Shown here: positions 16,639 to 21,535 of the stretch, piece after piece | How the letters are laid out: every line of letters begins with the position of its first letter | Position numbering within the stretch: the first letter of the stretch is position 1 | Assembly: GCA_004558305.1 (NCBI GenBank) | Contig: SFDG01000042.1 | Coordinates: forward strand, 1-21,535 | Reading direction: 5' to 3' | Origin: Phocaeicola plebeius | Lineage (GTDB): Bacteria > Bacteroidota > Bacteroidia > Bacteroidales > Bacteroidaceae | DNA: 21,535 nt | Notes under the pieces: model-generated | Seen by the model: only the letters and a program-made list of their open reading frames with translations | Told to the model about the DNA's origin: nothing | Databases searched by the model: none | Position numbers and translations under genes: made by a program

Positions 16639-16689
16639 ATAACCTCTAAAACCATAAGAACGATGATGCGTAGTATGATTACCTGTTGC

Positions 16690-16715
16690 TTGTCATGCTG
16701 AGCGCAGTGAAGCAT
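16690..16715. repeat. TTGTCAT-type palindromic repeat, second unit
   Basis: Pattern TTGTCAT-GCT-GAGCGCAGTGA-AGC-AT. It has the same layout and the same 11-nt inner length as the unit at 3422-3447. The arms differ (GCT/AGC here, TCC/GGA there) but remain complementary. Confidence 0.55.
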
Positions 16716-16804
16716 AACAATTGGATGGAGGTTCTAAGATTTTCAAACATCCTCCCCTCATTCTTGTATTTCCCCTTGTCAACAAGACCAATATCCACCG
16801 CCGG

Positions 16805-16862
16805 AAGGACGGGTCCTTCCAGTAGCAAGAACCCGTCCCTCCGGTTGGAAGAACCCGTCCTT
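16805..16862. repeat. Inverted and direct repeat cluster (ACCCGTCC type)
   Basis: AAGGACGGGT (16805-16814) is the reverse complement of ACCCGTCCTT (16853-16862). A second direct copy, AAGAACCCGTCC, lies at 16828-16839, and 16803-16820 is itself a near palindrome. It resembles a REP/BIME element and codes for nothing recognisable. Confidence 0.5.
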
Positions 16863-16964
16863 ATCGGAGCATCGTATGGATATTGTTCGATGAGCCCCTC
16901 GAATACCCCGTTCATCAATCATTCATTTCTTCAACTTTACAGAAAAACATGTAAATGATTTCCC

Positions 16965-17021
16965 AAAAGACCACTTACCGCCGACTAAAGTCATAAAATA
17001 CTCGGCGGTAAGTGGTCTTTT
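16965..17021. terminator. Strong bidirectional terminator-like hairpin at the end of the PUL
   Basis: AAAAGACCACTTACCGCCGA (16965-16984) and its exact complement (17002-17021) form a perfect 20-bp stem with a 17-nt loop. The stem runs from AAAA to TTTT, so it can work on either strand. It lies about 330 nt after the last GH2 stop. Confidence 0.7.
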
Positions 17022-17057
17022 ACTATATTTACATCGCATTTATTCAACTATCTGATT

Positions 17058-17228
17058 ATGGCACGCGAAGACATTATAGGAAGAAAAAGAGATAATGACG
17101 CAGTAGGGGCGGACCTGCGTGTCCGCCTGGATACCGAGGTAAAAGAAAGCAGGTCATGGACTTTCAGACAGTCTGGGAACTGGACTTCCGCTGAGAGAAC
17201 TTCCAGAAGTTTTAGAAAAACTTCATAG
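17058..17228 (+). pseudogene. Possible remnant of an AAA-ATPase gene start
   Basis: The ATG at 17058 opens a 56-aa frame. Its first 12 residues, MAREDIIGRKRD, look like the conserved start (M...IIGRKREI) of the AAA_14/DUF234-type ATPases common in Bacteroidetes. The similarity stops where a REP-like repeat begins (17095), and the rest of the frame resembles nothing I know. It may be the stub of a gene interrupted by the repeat, or chance. Confidence 0.25.
17095..17127. repeat. REP-like hairpin repeat, copy 2
   Basis: It matches 3361-3393 at 29 of 33 positions. The stem GGCGGAC (17108-17114) with GTCCGCC (17121-17127) is perfect, with loop CTGCGT. Confidence 0.6.
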
Positions 17229-17232
17229 AAAA

Positions 17233-17264
17233 CTTGGATAATTTATAAATGTTCTTTATGTTTG
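17233..17264 (+). promoter_or_regulatory. Promoter for the small lipoprotein and cysteine-pair protein genes
   Basis: CTTG (17233-17236), a 20-nt spacer and TATGTTTG (17257-17264) match the Bacteroides TTTG-N19-21-TAnnTTTG promoter with one change in the -33 box. Transcription would start near 17272. Confidence 0.5.
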
Positions 17265-17290
17265 CAACGGATGCTCTTGCTATTTGGATG

Positions 17291-17328
17291 CAAGTTGCTT
17301 AACCGGCAACGGCTGGAGCCGCAACTTG
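17291..17328 (+). other. Leader hairpin upstream of the small lipoprotein
   Basis: CAAGTTGC (17291-17298) pairs perfectly with GCAACTTG (17321-17328). The inner GGCTGGAGCC (17311-17320) can form a second small stem. It lies inside the leader of about 130 nt that the promoter at 17257 would produce. Confidence 0.4.
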
Positions 17329-17403
17329 AAGAATTCAGATACCACGCCGAAAAGAACACAAACGATTGTAAATAAATAGTTGAACAATTATAAACTGATT
17401 ATT

Positions 17404-17514
17404 ATGAAGAAAGTAAATTTGTTATGGCTGTTTGGACTGTTGTTTGTAATGGTAATCTGCCTGAGTGCGTGTTCGGATATAGTCAATACTACAGACCAAC
17501 CTTTTAAAGTATAA
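17404..17514 (+). CDS. 36-aa predicted lipoprotein
   Basis: The ATG at 17404 encodes MKKVNLLWLFGLLFVMVIC, then LSACSDIVNTTDQPFKV and a TAA. This is a textbook lipoprotein signal: KK, a long hydrophobic core, and the lipobox LSAC with Cys 23. Only 13 residues follow the Cys. It is either a real mini-lipoprotein or the start of a larger lipoprotein gene cut short, since many Bacteroides lipoproteins begin with nearly this sequence. It has a good promoter upstream and lies 27 nt before the next gene, so the two are probably co-transcribed. Confidence 0.55.
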   Translation: MKKVNLLWLFGLLFVMVICLSACSDIVNTTDQPFKV

Positions 17515-17541
17515 ACTATCAACAATAATTTCCAATCCATT

Positions 17542-18312
17542 ATGAGAACGAATCATCATCTTCTGTTAGTTGTGCTGTGTATGATGCTGGGCATATCAGC
17601 GAAGGGTCAGTTTTTCTATCCCTACAATCCGTATCAGAATCAGCAGCAAATGGAAAGTGCCAGAGAGTACGGAGCGAATTTGTATAATAAAATCAGGGCA
17701 GACCTTGAAAAGAATGCAAGGTCTAATCCCACTTCCTGTATGGCTTGGATTGGATCGTCCATTGCCAATGACAAGCTGGCCGAAGCTGAAGAATGGTGTG
17801 GGTATCTGAAAAAAACGAAAGAAAAGGCAGCCGGGTATTATTTTCTTGGACTGGTCTATGAACTTCAAGGGTATCCTAATCTGGCCAAAGGCCAGTATCG
17901 TGTGGGAATGCGTCTTGGGCACAAGCTCAGTGCGGAATATTTAAACCGGTTAAACACGGAAGGTGAAATGACCCGCCAGCAAAAAGAGGCAGTTCGTATG
18001 CATTATAAACAACTGCAGAAGATGTCTATTGAGTTGGCCAACCAAATGTGCAATGACGACCCGCTTGGGTCAGCCAGCCGTCCCAGTTCCAGCTCCCGTT
18101 CTTACGACATCGACCGTTGGAAACAAAAACGGAAGAATTGTACCGCTTGTGGAGGTACAGGTATCAATCCGTATGCCATGCCCATGTCACCAACCTTTTA
18201 TCAAGTGGGGTATTATCATCAAGACGGAACAACCCGGTGCCCCTATTGTGGAAAATTCGGTAAACATTGGCATCACAGATGCTCTGATTGTGATATCCGT
18301 AACTTCCGATAA
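17542..18312 (+). CDS. Exported protein with helical repeats and paired cysteines (zinc-ribbon-like)
   Basis: A 256-aa protein not recognised as a named family. It has a signal peptide MRTNHHLLLVVLCMMLGISAKG, with cleavage around residues 20-22. Residues about 35-170 are helical and include a TPR/Sel1-like unit (AAGYYFLGLVYELQGYPNLAKGQYRVGM, 96-123). A Ser-rich linker (178-187) follows. The C-terminus has three Cys pairs: CTACGGTG (C200, C203), CPYC (C233, C236) and CSDC (C247, C250), plus a KHWHHR His cluster (241-246). The CxxCGGTG pair resembles the DnaJ-type zinc finger, so metal binding or disulfides are likely. A zinc-ribbon-like domain after a signal peptide is unusual. Codon use is more AT-rich than in the PUL. 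Confidence 0.75.
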   Translation: MRTNHHLLLVVLCMMLGISAKGQFFYPYNPYQNQQQMESAREYGANLYNKIRADLEKNARSNPTSCMAWIGSSIANDKLAEAEEWCGYLKKTKEKAAGYYFLGLVYELQGYPNLAKGQYRVGMRLGHKLSAEYLNRLNTEGEMTRQQKEAVRMHYKQLQKMSIELANQMCNDDPLGSASRPSSSSRSYDIDRWKQKRKNCTACGGTGINPYAMPMSPTFYQVGYYHQDGTTRCPYCGKFGKHWHHRCSDCDIRNFR

Positions 18313-18319
18313 TGATGGA

Positions 18320-18547
18320 TTATTGACTGCATGGGGCAATGATGTAACCAGGTAATAGGAGGGCGAGGTCAGCATGACAGGCAAAATGGCAGAATGCATT
18401 CACCAAACTTGTCACATCGTCCATCTCCAACTCGTCCGCTATATGCCTGGCCTGTACCTTAGCCAGTTGTTCGCGTGTCATTCTCCGGTGGCTGTCCTGC
18501 GCCGACCCCGTCGTGCAGAAGACGGTCAGCGAGACCAGCAACAGCAT
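18320..18547 (-). pseudogene. Truncated Spy/CpxP-like small periplasmic protein
   Basis: On the minus strand, MLLLVSLTVFCTTGSAQ (signal peptide) is followed by DSHRRMTREQLAKVQARHIADELEMDDVTS. That matches the start of the small Bacteroides proteins of MTREQ.A..QA..IA..L.LDD form, which resemble Spy/CpxP. After about residue 50 the similarity fades, and the frame ends at 75 residues, short for the family. The ATG at 18547 is the only ATG; in-frame sequence upstream (RKRHSSFQR) looks coding but has no start, only a TTG at 18550. It converges with the cysteine-pair gene, 7 nt away. Most likely a decayed gene. Confidence 0.45.
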
Positions 18548-18643
18548 CAATCTTTGAAATGAGGAATGCCGTTTTCTTAGGAATTATTGCACAAAAGTAT
18601 CTTGGCAACTACACCTTAGAAATCGATAAAACGCCCTTAAATA

Positions 18644-18675
18644 CTTGTATATTAGAATATTTATCATTATCTTTA
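18644..18675 (+). promoter_or_regulatory. Candidate promoter for the RhuM-Fic gene
   Basis: CTTG (18644-18647), a 20-nt spacer and TATCTTTA (18668-18675) are each one base off the Bacteroides consensus. The ATG at 18759 lies 83 nt downstream of the -7 box. Confidence 0.3.
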
Positions 18676-18689
18676 CATCATTAATCTTG

Positions 18690-18718
18690 CAAAGGTAATT
18701 CTGGATAAGAAATTCAAA
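18690..18718 (-). promoter_or_regulatory. Candidate promoter for the Spy-like remnant
   Basis: The minus strand has TTTG (18718-18715), a 17-nt spacer and TACCTTTG (18697-18690), a full -7 match with a slightly short spacer. It faces the remnant at 18547. Confidence 0.4.
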
Positions 18719-18758
18719 AAAAGATGAGAATGTAGAATAAATAGAACAATGAACAAGT

Positions 18759-19778
18759 ATGACAGAGAATAGAATTATTGCAAATAACGGTTCATCCATC
18801 GTTATCTATACGACGGATGACGGAAATACCCAACTTGAAGTAAAGTTGGAAAAAGATACCGTGTGGCTTACACAAAGCCAGATGGCAGAATTGTTCGGAA
18901 GAGATCGTACAGTCATAGCTCGCCATATAAGAAACATCTTTAAGGAGGGTGAATTGGACGAAACCTTGGTATGTGCAAAAAATGCACAACCCAAGAAATA
19001 TGGTCGTAGGGACGATTATATCCAGTTATCCGAAACCACATTCTATAGCCTTGATGTGATTATATCTGTAGGTTATAGAGTAAAGAGCATTAACGGCACA
19101 AAGTTCAGGATCTGGGCATCAGCACTTATCAAGCAGTATCTCATCAAAGGCTATGCCATTGACCAGCATCGCCTCGACCACTATGACGAGTTGAAGGATG
19201 TGGTGCGGTTGATGTCGAGTGCCCTCACCCTTCAGGACAAGGTTTCAGTGGGAGAATATGCCGGACTGTTCAATGTCATCACCGATTATGTCTATGCCCT
19301 CGACACGCTTGACCGCTACGACTACCAGACATTAGGCATAGAGAAGACAACCAAAGAAGAGCCTTTCCGTGCCACCTATGAGAATGCGATGGAGGCCATC
19401 AATGCCTTGAAGGTGAAGTTTGGTGGCAGCCAATGGTTTGCCCATGAAAAGGATGATTCGTTCAAAAGCAGCCTCGGACAGATTTACCAGACGTTCGGTG
19501 GCGAAGACCTCTACCCATCGGTGGAGGAAAAGGCCGCCATGCTGCTCTATCTCGTCGTGAAGAACCACTCGTTCAGCGATGGCAACAAACGTATTGCAGC
19601 CATGCTCTTCCTGTGGTTTATGGAGAAGAACGGCATCCTGTATTCCGCAGACGGCAGAAAGCGTATTGCAGACAACACCCTCGTTGCCCTGACATTGATG
19701 ATAGCCGAGAGCCGTACGGAAGAGAAAGATGTCATGGTGAAAGTAGTGGTCAATCTCATTAACAAGGAAAATCAATAA
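18759..19778 (+). CDS. RhuM-Fic/Doc fusion protein
   Basis: A 339-aa cytoplasmic protein. Residues about 10-135 are a RhuM domain, with the conserved VWLTQSQMAELFGRDRTVI HTH-like segment (35-53), IRNIFKEGEL (57-66) and SLDVIISVGYRV (97-108). Residues about 165-335 are a Fic/Doc domain with the core HSFSDGNKR (270-278), which fits the Doc-like HxFxDxNKR form rather than HPFxxGNGR. Fic enzymes AMPylate, and Doc phosphorylates, a target protein; Doc is a toxin acting on EF-Tu. Public annotation uses the name virulence protein RhuM/Fic/DOC family protein. No antitoxin (Phd-like) gene is adjacent, and I see no clear inhibitory (S/T)xxxE(G/N) motif. The first third is more AT-rich than the rest. 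The gene is followed by an iteron-like array. Confidence 0.88.
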   Translation: MTENRIIANNGSSIVIYTTDDGNTQLEVKLEKDTVWLTQSQMAELFGRDRTVIARHIRNIFKEGELDETLVCAKNAQPKKYGRRDDYIQLSETTFYSLDVIISVGYRVKSINGTKFRIWASALIKQYLIKGYAIDQHRLDHYDELKDVVRLMSSALTLQDKVSVGEYAGLFNVITDYVYALDTLDRYDYQTLGIEKTTKEEPFRATYENAMEAINALKVKFGGSQWFAHEKDDSFKSSLGQIYQTFGGEDLYPSVEEKAAMLLYLVVKNHSFSDGNKRIAAMLFLWFMEKNGILYSADGRKRIADNTLVALTLMIAESRTEEKDVMVKVVVNLINKENQ

Positions 19779-19808
19779 CGTGTATCTATTGTGGTAGATG
19801 ATGGAAAC

Positions 19809-19894
19809 TTGTCACACTTGTTCCACAGTCTTTGTCACGGTCGTTCCAACACAGTTGTCACGACTGTTCCGTAAGGGCGGAACGACTGTGACAA
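19809..19894. repeat. Iteron-like array TTGTCAC-N4-GTTCC (three direct copies, one inverted)
   Basis: The 16-nt unit occurs at 19809-19824, 19832-19847 and 19855-19870, each start exactly 23 nt from the last. A fourth copy lies in inverted orientation at 19879-19894. The N4 differs between copies (ACTT, GGTC, GACT; AGTC in the inverted one). The third and fourth copies can also form a hairpin around TAAGGG. It starts 31 nt after the RhuM-Fic stop. No coding frame is convincing here. Confidence 0.8.
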
Positions 19895-19964
19895 AGGCTG
19901 TCGTCATGACATGGTGATGTTGGTTCCCAAGTTCTTTATCAGAGTTCTTTGGTTTCCATCCATA

Positions 19965-20014
19965 AAAGGAGGGCCAGCCTTATGAAAAAGGAGGCTAATA
20001 TGCATAAAAGGAGG
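19965..20014 (+). repeat. Three AAAAGGAGG repeats at about 20-nt spacing
   Basis: AAAAGGAGG occurs at 19965-19973, 19986-19994 and 20006-20014 (spacings 21 and 20). The first is an ideal Shine-Dalgarno sequence for the ATG at 19982, which is rare in this group of organisms. The other two lie inside that small frame. Confidence 0.6.
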
Positions 20015-20095
20015 TGGAAAATCACGGCTTTAATCAGTAAAAAAGCAATAAATATGGCGGACTTTGCCCTGATTTCAGAACATCTGTCACCGTGA
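19982..20095 (+). CDS. Possible 37-aa small protein
   Basis: The ATG at 19982 encodes MKKEANMHKRRWKITALISK and on to ...FALISEHLSP, 37 aa, basic in its first half. AGGAGG is placed 9 nt before the ATG. There is no signal peptide, and I recognise no family. It lies between the iteron-like array and the next inverted repeat. The Shine-Dalgarno is the only evidence for translation, so this may be a leader peptide or chance. Confidence 0.3.
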   Translation: MKKEANMHKRRWKITALISKKAINMADFALISEHLSP

Positions 20096-20155
20096 AAGAT
20101 TCGCAAGAGACTGACAAGCAGATAATTGCATACCAATGATGACAGTGACAGATGT
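20080..20155. repeat. 11-bp inverted repeat ACATCTGTCAC / GTGACAGATGT
   Basis: A perfect 11-bp inverted repeat (20080-20090 and 20145-20155) with a 54-nt spacer. Its TGTCAC core is shared with the iteron-like units upstream. It lies just beyond the end of the lipoprotein gene on the minus strand. Confidence 0.5.
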
Positions 20156-20181
20156 TTTGCAACTTTTTATATAACTACCAA

Positions 20182-21012
20182 TCAGTCCAGTCCCACATAG
20201 TGGAACTCCTCCTCGGAATGGAAGTAAGGCGGTTCATCGGGAGTGCCAAACGCCACGATGTAGCGCCGCACGTTGCCGTCGTCATCCAGCTGATAGACAT
20301 CCTCCTCCGCATCCGACTCCTTCTTCGGCAGGTAGGCGTAGGGGCATTTGCCCATCAGACCGGCATTGACAAAAATACACAAGGTCATCGTTTTGTCCAT
20401 AAAAAGATGGTTCCGGTTGGGAGTCTGCGTATATTCCACCGTTTCTACCTCCTCGTCCCACTGGCCGCTGATGAGAAAAGCATCGGCAACACGCACCGCC
20501 GTACCGTTCTGGTACTCATACCGGGTTCTGAGAGCGATCGTTTCCGTTTCCGCACTGGTGTCATATTCCTCCACTGTTTCCAGAAACCCCTCCGCGTTGT
20601 ACGTGAATGCCTGTGCAGTGCGCAGCCGACGGTCGGCCCCCTCTCCTTTCCATATCTTGAGGGCAGTGATACGTCCTTGGGCATCCATTTCGATGGTACC
20701 CCGTTCCTCTCCAGTGGCAGGATTGGACATGACTCCCCGTTGCAGGTCGTATAATTCGTTCAGTTCATTCCCCTCCTCACCGGTCCGCCGGTCTTGCAAG
20801 GTCTGCAGCCGCCCGTCTTTTCCGTAGGTGGCCTCGTAGTTGGCAGTGATATGAAAGACTTCACCGGAAGTTCCCTTGCTGACGGCATGGCCGATGATTT
20901 TCTGGATTTTCAGCGGTGTCTGCGGAAGACCGGTTTCATCGTCATCACTACAGGAAGTCAGCAGGCAGAAGCCGACCAACAACGCCCAGATAAAGCATAC
21001 ATTTTTCTTCAT
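20182..21012 (-). CDS. YD-repeat-like (DUF4595-type) lipoprotein
   Basis: A 276-aa predicted lipoprotein. The signal MKKNVCFIWALLVGFCLLTSC gives lipobox LTSC with the lipidated Cys at 21, then the acidic SDDDE. The body is a run of beta-hairpin units such as YGKDGRLQTL, MDAQGRITAL and YNAEGFLETV, like the YD-type hairpins in the DUF4595 lipoproteins of Bacteroides. Function is unknown; a cell-surface or periplasmic structural role is likely. It stands alone, with a -7 box at 21068-21075. It converges on the RhuM-Fic region, and its base composition is GC-richer than that of its neighbours. Confidence 0.8.
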   Translation of the reverse strand: MKKNVCFIWALLVGFCLLTSCSDDDETGLPQTPLKIQKIIGHAVSKGTSGEVFHITANYEATYGKDGRLQTLQDRRTGEEGNELNELYDLQRGVMSNPATGEERGTIEMDAQGRITALKIWKGEGADRRLRTAQAFTYNAEGFLETVEEYDTSAETETIALRTRYEYQNGTAVRVADAFLISGQWDEEVETVEYTQTPNRNHLFMDKTMTLCIFVNAGLMGKCPYAYLPKKESDAEEDVYQLDDDGNVRRYIVAFGTPDEPPYFHSEEEFHYVGLD

Positions 21013-21067
21013 ACGTTTCTTTTGTTTTAGGGTTAATAAGTATAGCGTTTACCGCTCCTTGTCCTTG

Positions 21068-21075
21068 CAAAGATA
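21068..21075 (-). promoter_or_regulatory. -7 box for the YD-repeat-like lipoprotein
   Basis: The minus strand reads TATCTTTG, a full TAnnTTTG match, 56 nt upstream of the ATG at 21012. A TTTC about 18 nt further upstream is a poor -33 element. Confidence 0.5.
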
Positions 21076-21191
21076 GCAAAAAGTCCGTGTGGGGAAACGA
21101 AGGAAGGGCGAAAATGAAAGCAATGAGCAGTTTTTTCTTCACTGAGCGAAATTCAGCTGCCTACAGACCAAGTTTTCATGGAAAATGTTCT

Positions 21192-21199
21192 TATCTTTG
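21192..21199 (+). promoter_or_regulatory. -7 box facing the hairpin and the VirE fragment
   Basis: TATCTTTG is a full TAnnTTTG match on the plus strand. Transcription from it would start near 21206, just before the hairpin at 21212, and run antisense to the VirE fragment. Confidence 0.4.
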
Positions 21200-21211
21200 C
21201 TGTACCGAGAT

Positions 21212-21255
21212 GGCCGTCAGGGGAGGCGAACCTTTCAGCCGCACTCCTGACGGCC
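21212..21255 (+). other. Strong hairpin, candidate small-RNA or leader element
   Basis: GGCCGTCAGG (21212-21221) and CCTGACGGCC (21246-21255) form a perfect 10-bp stem around 24 nt, followed by TTATATTCCT. It sits 13 nt downstream of a -7 box. A terminator role is possible, but the T tract is poor. Confidence 0.45.
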
Positions 21256-21535
21256 TTATATTCCTACTGAGCTGCAAAATGAAACTGCATCTGAAATCTT
21301 GCCGATGGCTGCCGATGATCACCAGCTTCTGGTTGTCGAACTTCAGGTTGTCCAGATAGTCCCAGCACAGTTCGGGCGGCAGGAGCCGCCGGCAGAAGGT
21401 GGACTTGTGAAAGCCTTGCGAAGCGACAAGCAGCGAGACGATGCTGTTGCCAAACTGGCGGTTGTAGCCCATCCACTGCGCCACCATGCCATAGAACCAC
21501 ATCCTGAACCACTGTTTCCACTGCTTCAGGTCGGT

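Larger units (their letters stand above)
16639..17403. other. Gene-poor stretch downstream of the PUL
   Basis: No intact gene was found here. It holds REP-like repeats (16690-16715, 16805-16862, 17095-17127), the strong hairpin at 16965-17021, a possible gene remnant (17058-17228), and a promoter with a structured leader (17233-17328). Short frames such as 17165-17241, ending LPEVLEKLHRKLG, look like gene debris but cannot be assigned. Confidence 0.6.
21191..21535 (-). pseudogene. VirE/VapE-family ATPase fragment (runs off the right edge)
   Basis: The minus-strand frame is open at the right edge and reads TDLKQWKQWFRMWFYGMVAQ, then SLLVASQGFHKSTFCRRLLP and PELCWDYLDNLKFDNQK. This matches the P-loop region of the virulence-associated E (VirE/VapE, PF05272) ATPases of mobile elements; SQGFHKST is the Walker A equivalent. 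Family similarity stops at about 21326, before the expected Walker B segment. The frame then runs through 45 unrelated residues, including the hairpin at 21212-21255, to a stop at 21191. The gene is therefore truncated at its 3' side, probably by a rearrangement. Its 5' part lies outside the window. Confidence 0.7.

Noticed and set aside
19809..19894. CRISPR array
   Set aside because: Units are 16 nt with 7-nt gaps and one copy is inverted, which does not fit repeat-spacer lengths, and no cas gene is near.
19939..20136. 65-aa hydrophobic minus-strand frame as a membrane protein
   Set aside because: Its hydrophobic run comes from the reverse complement of the AAAAGGAGG repeats, and it has no signal or family features.
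20152..20754. 200-aa plus-strand frame
   Set aside because: It is antisense to the lipoprotein gene at 20182-21012, which has a clear signal peptide and lipobox.
1..21535. tRNA, rRNA or complete insertion sequence
   Set aside because: I saw no tRNA-like cloverleaf, no rRNA stretch and no intact transposase or integrase in any frame.

Overview
The window looks like chromosome from a gut Bacteroidales bacterium, most likely Bacteroidaceae (Bacteroides or Phocaeicola type). The grounds are a SusC/SusD pair, an ECF sigma factor with a FecR-type anti-sigma factor, several LxxC-type lipoproteins, gene starts without Shine-Dalgarno sites, and several copies of the Bacteroides -7 box TAnnTTTG in the intergenic spaces. 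I cannot name the species.

Left part (1-3450): the tail of an unknown gene and its terminator, a fimbrillin-like surface lipoprotein, a converging YbgC-type thioesterase, and an O-acetylhomoserine sulfhydrylase (metY-like). The metY-like gene is broken by an internal deletion of about 62 nt that removes about 20 codons and shifts the frame.

Centre (3454-17021): a polysaccharide utilization locus (PUL). An ECF sigma factor is divergent from a FecR anti-sigma factor. FecR is followed on the same strand by a SusC transporter carrying an N-terminal STN signalling domain, a SusD glycan-binding lipoprotein, a GH29 alpha-L-fucosidase, and two GH2 enzymes of 705 and 925 aa. All three enzymes have ordinary (non-lipoprotein) signal peptides and are probably periplasmic. 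The expected logic is that substrate binding to SusC/SusD signals through STN to FecR, which releases the sigma factor to transcribe the locus. Imported oligosaccharides would then lose fucose and be trimmed by the GH2 enzymes. Fucose- and galactose-containing host glycans are a reasonable guess for the substrate, but the sequence does not prove it. A perfect 20-bp inverted repeat ending in T residues closes the locus.

Right part (17022-21535): a more AT-rich, patchy accessory region. It holds gene remnants (a possible AAA-ATPase start, a Spy-like small protein, a truncated VirE/VapE ATPase), a 36-aa lipoprotein, a secreted cysteine-pair protein, a RhuM-Fic/Doc fusion, and a YD-repeat-like lipoprotein. 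It also has unusual intergenic repeats. The most striking is three copies of TTGTCAC-N4-GTTCC at exact 23-bp spacing, followed by one inverted copy. REP-like hairpins that keep their pairing through compensating changes occur on both sides of the PUL.
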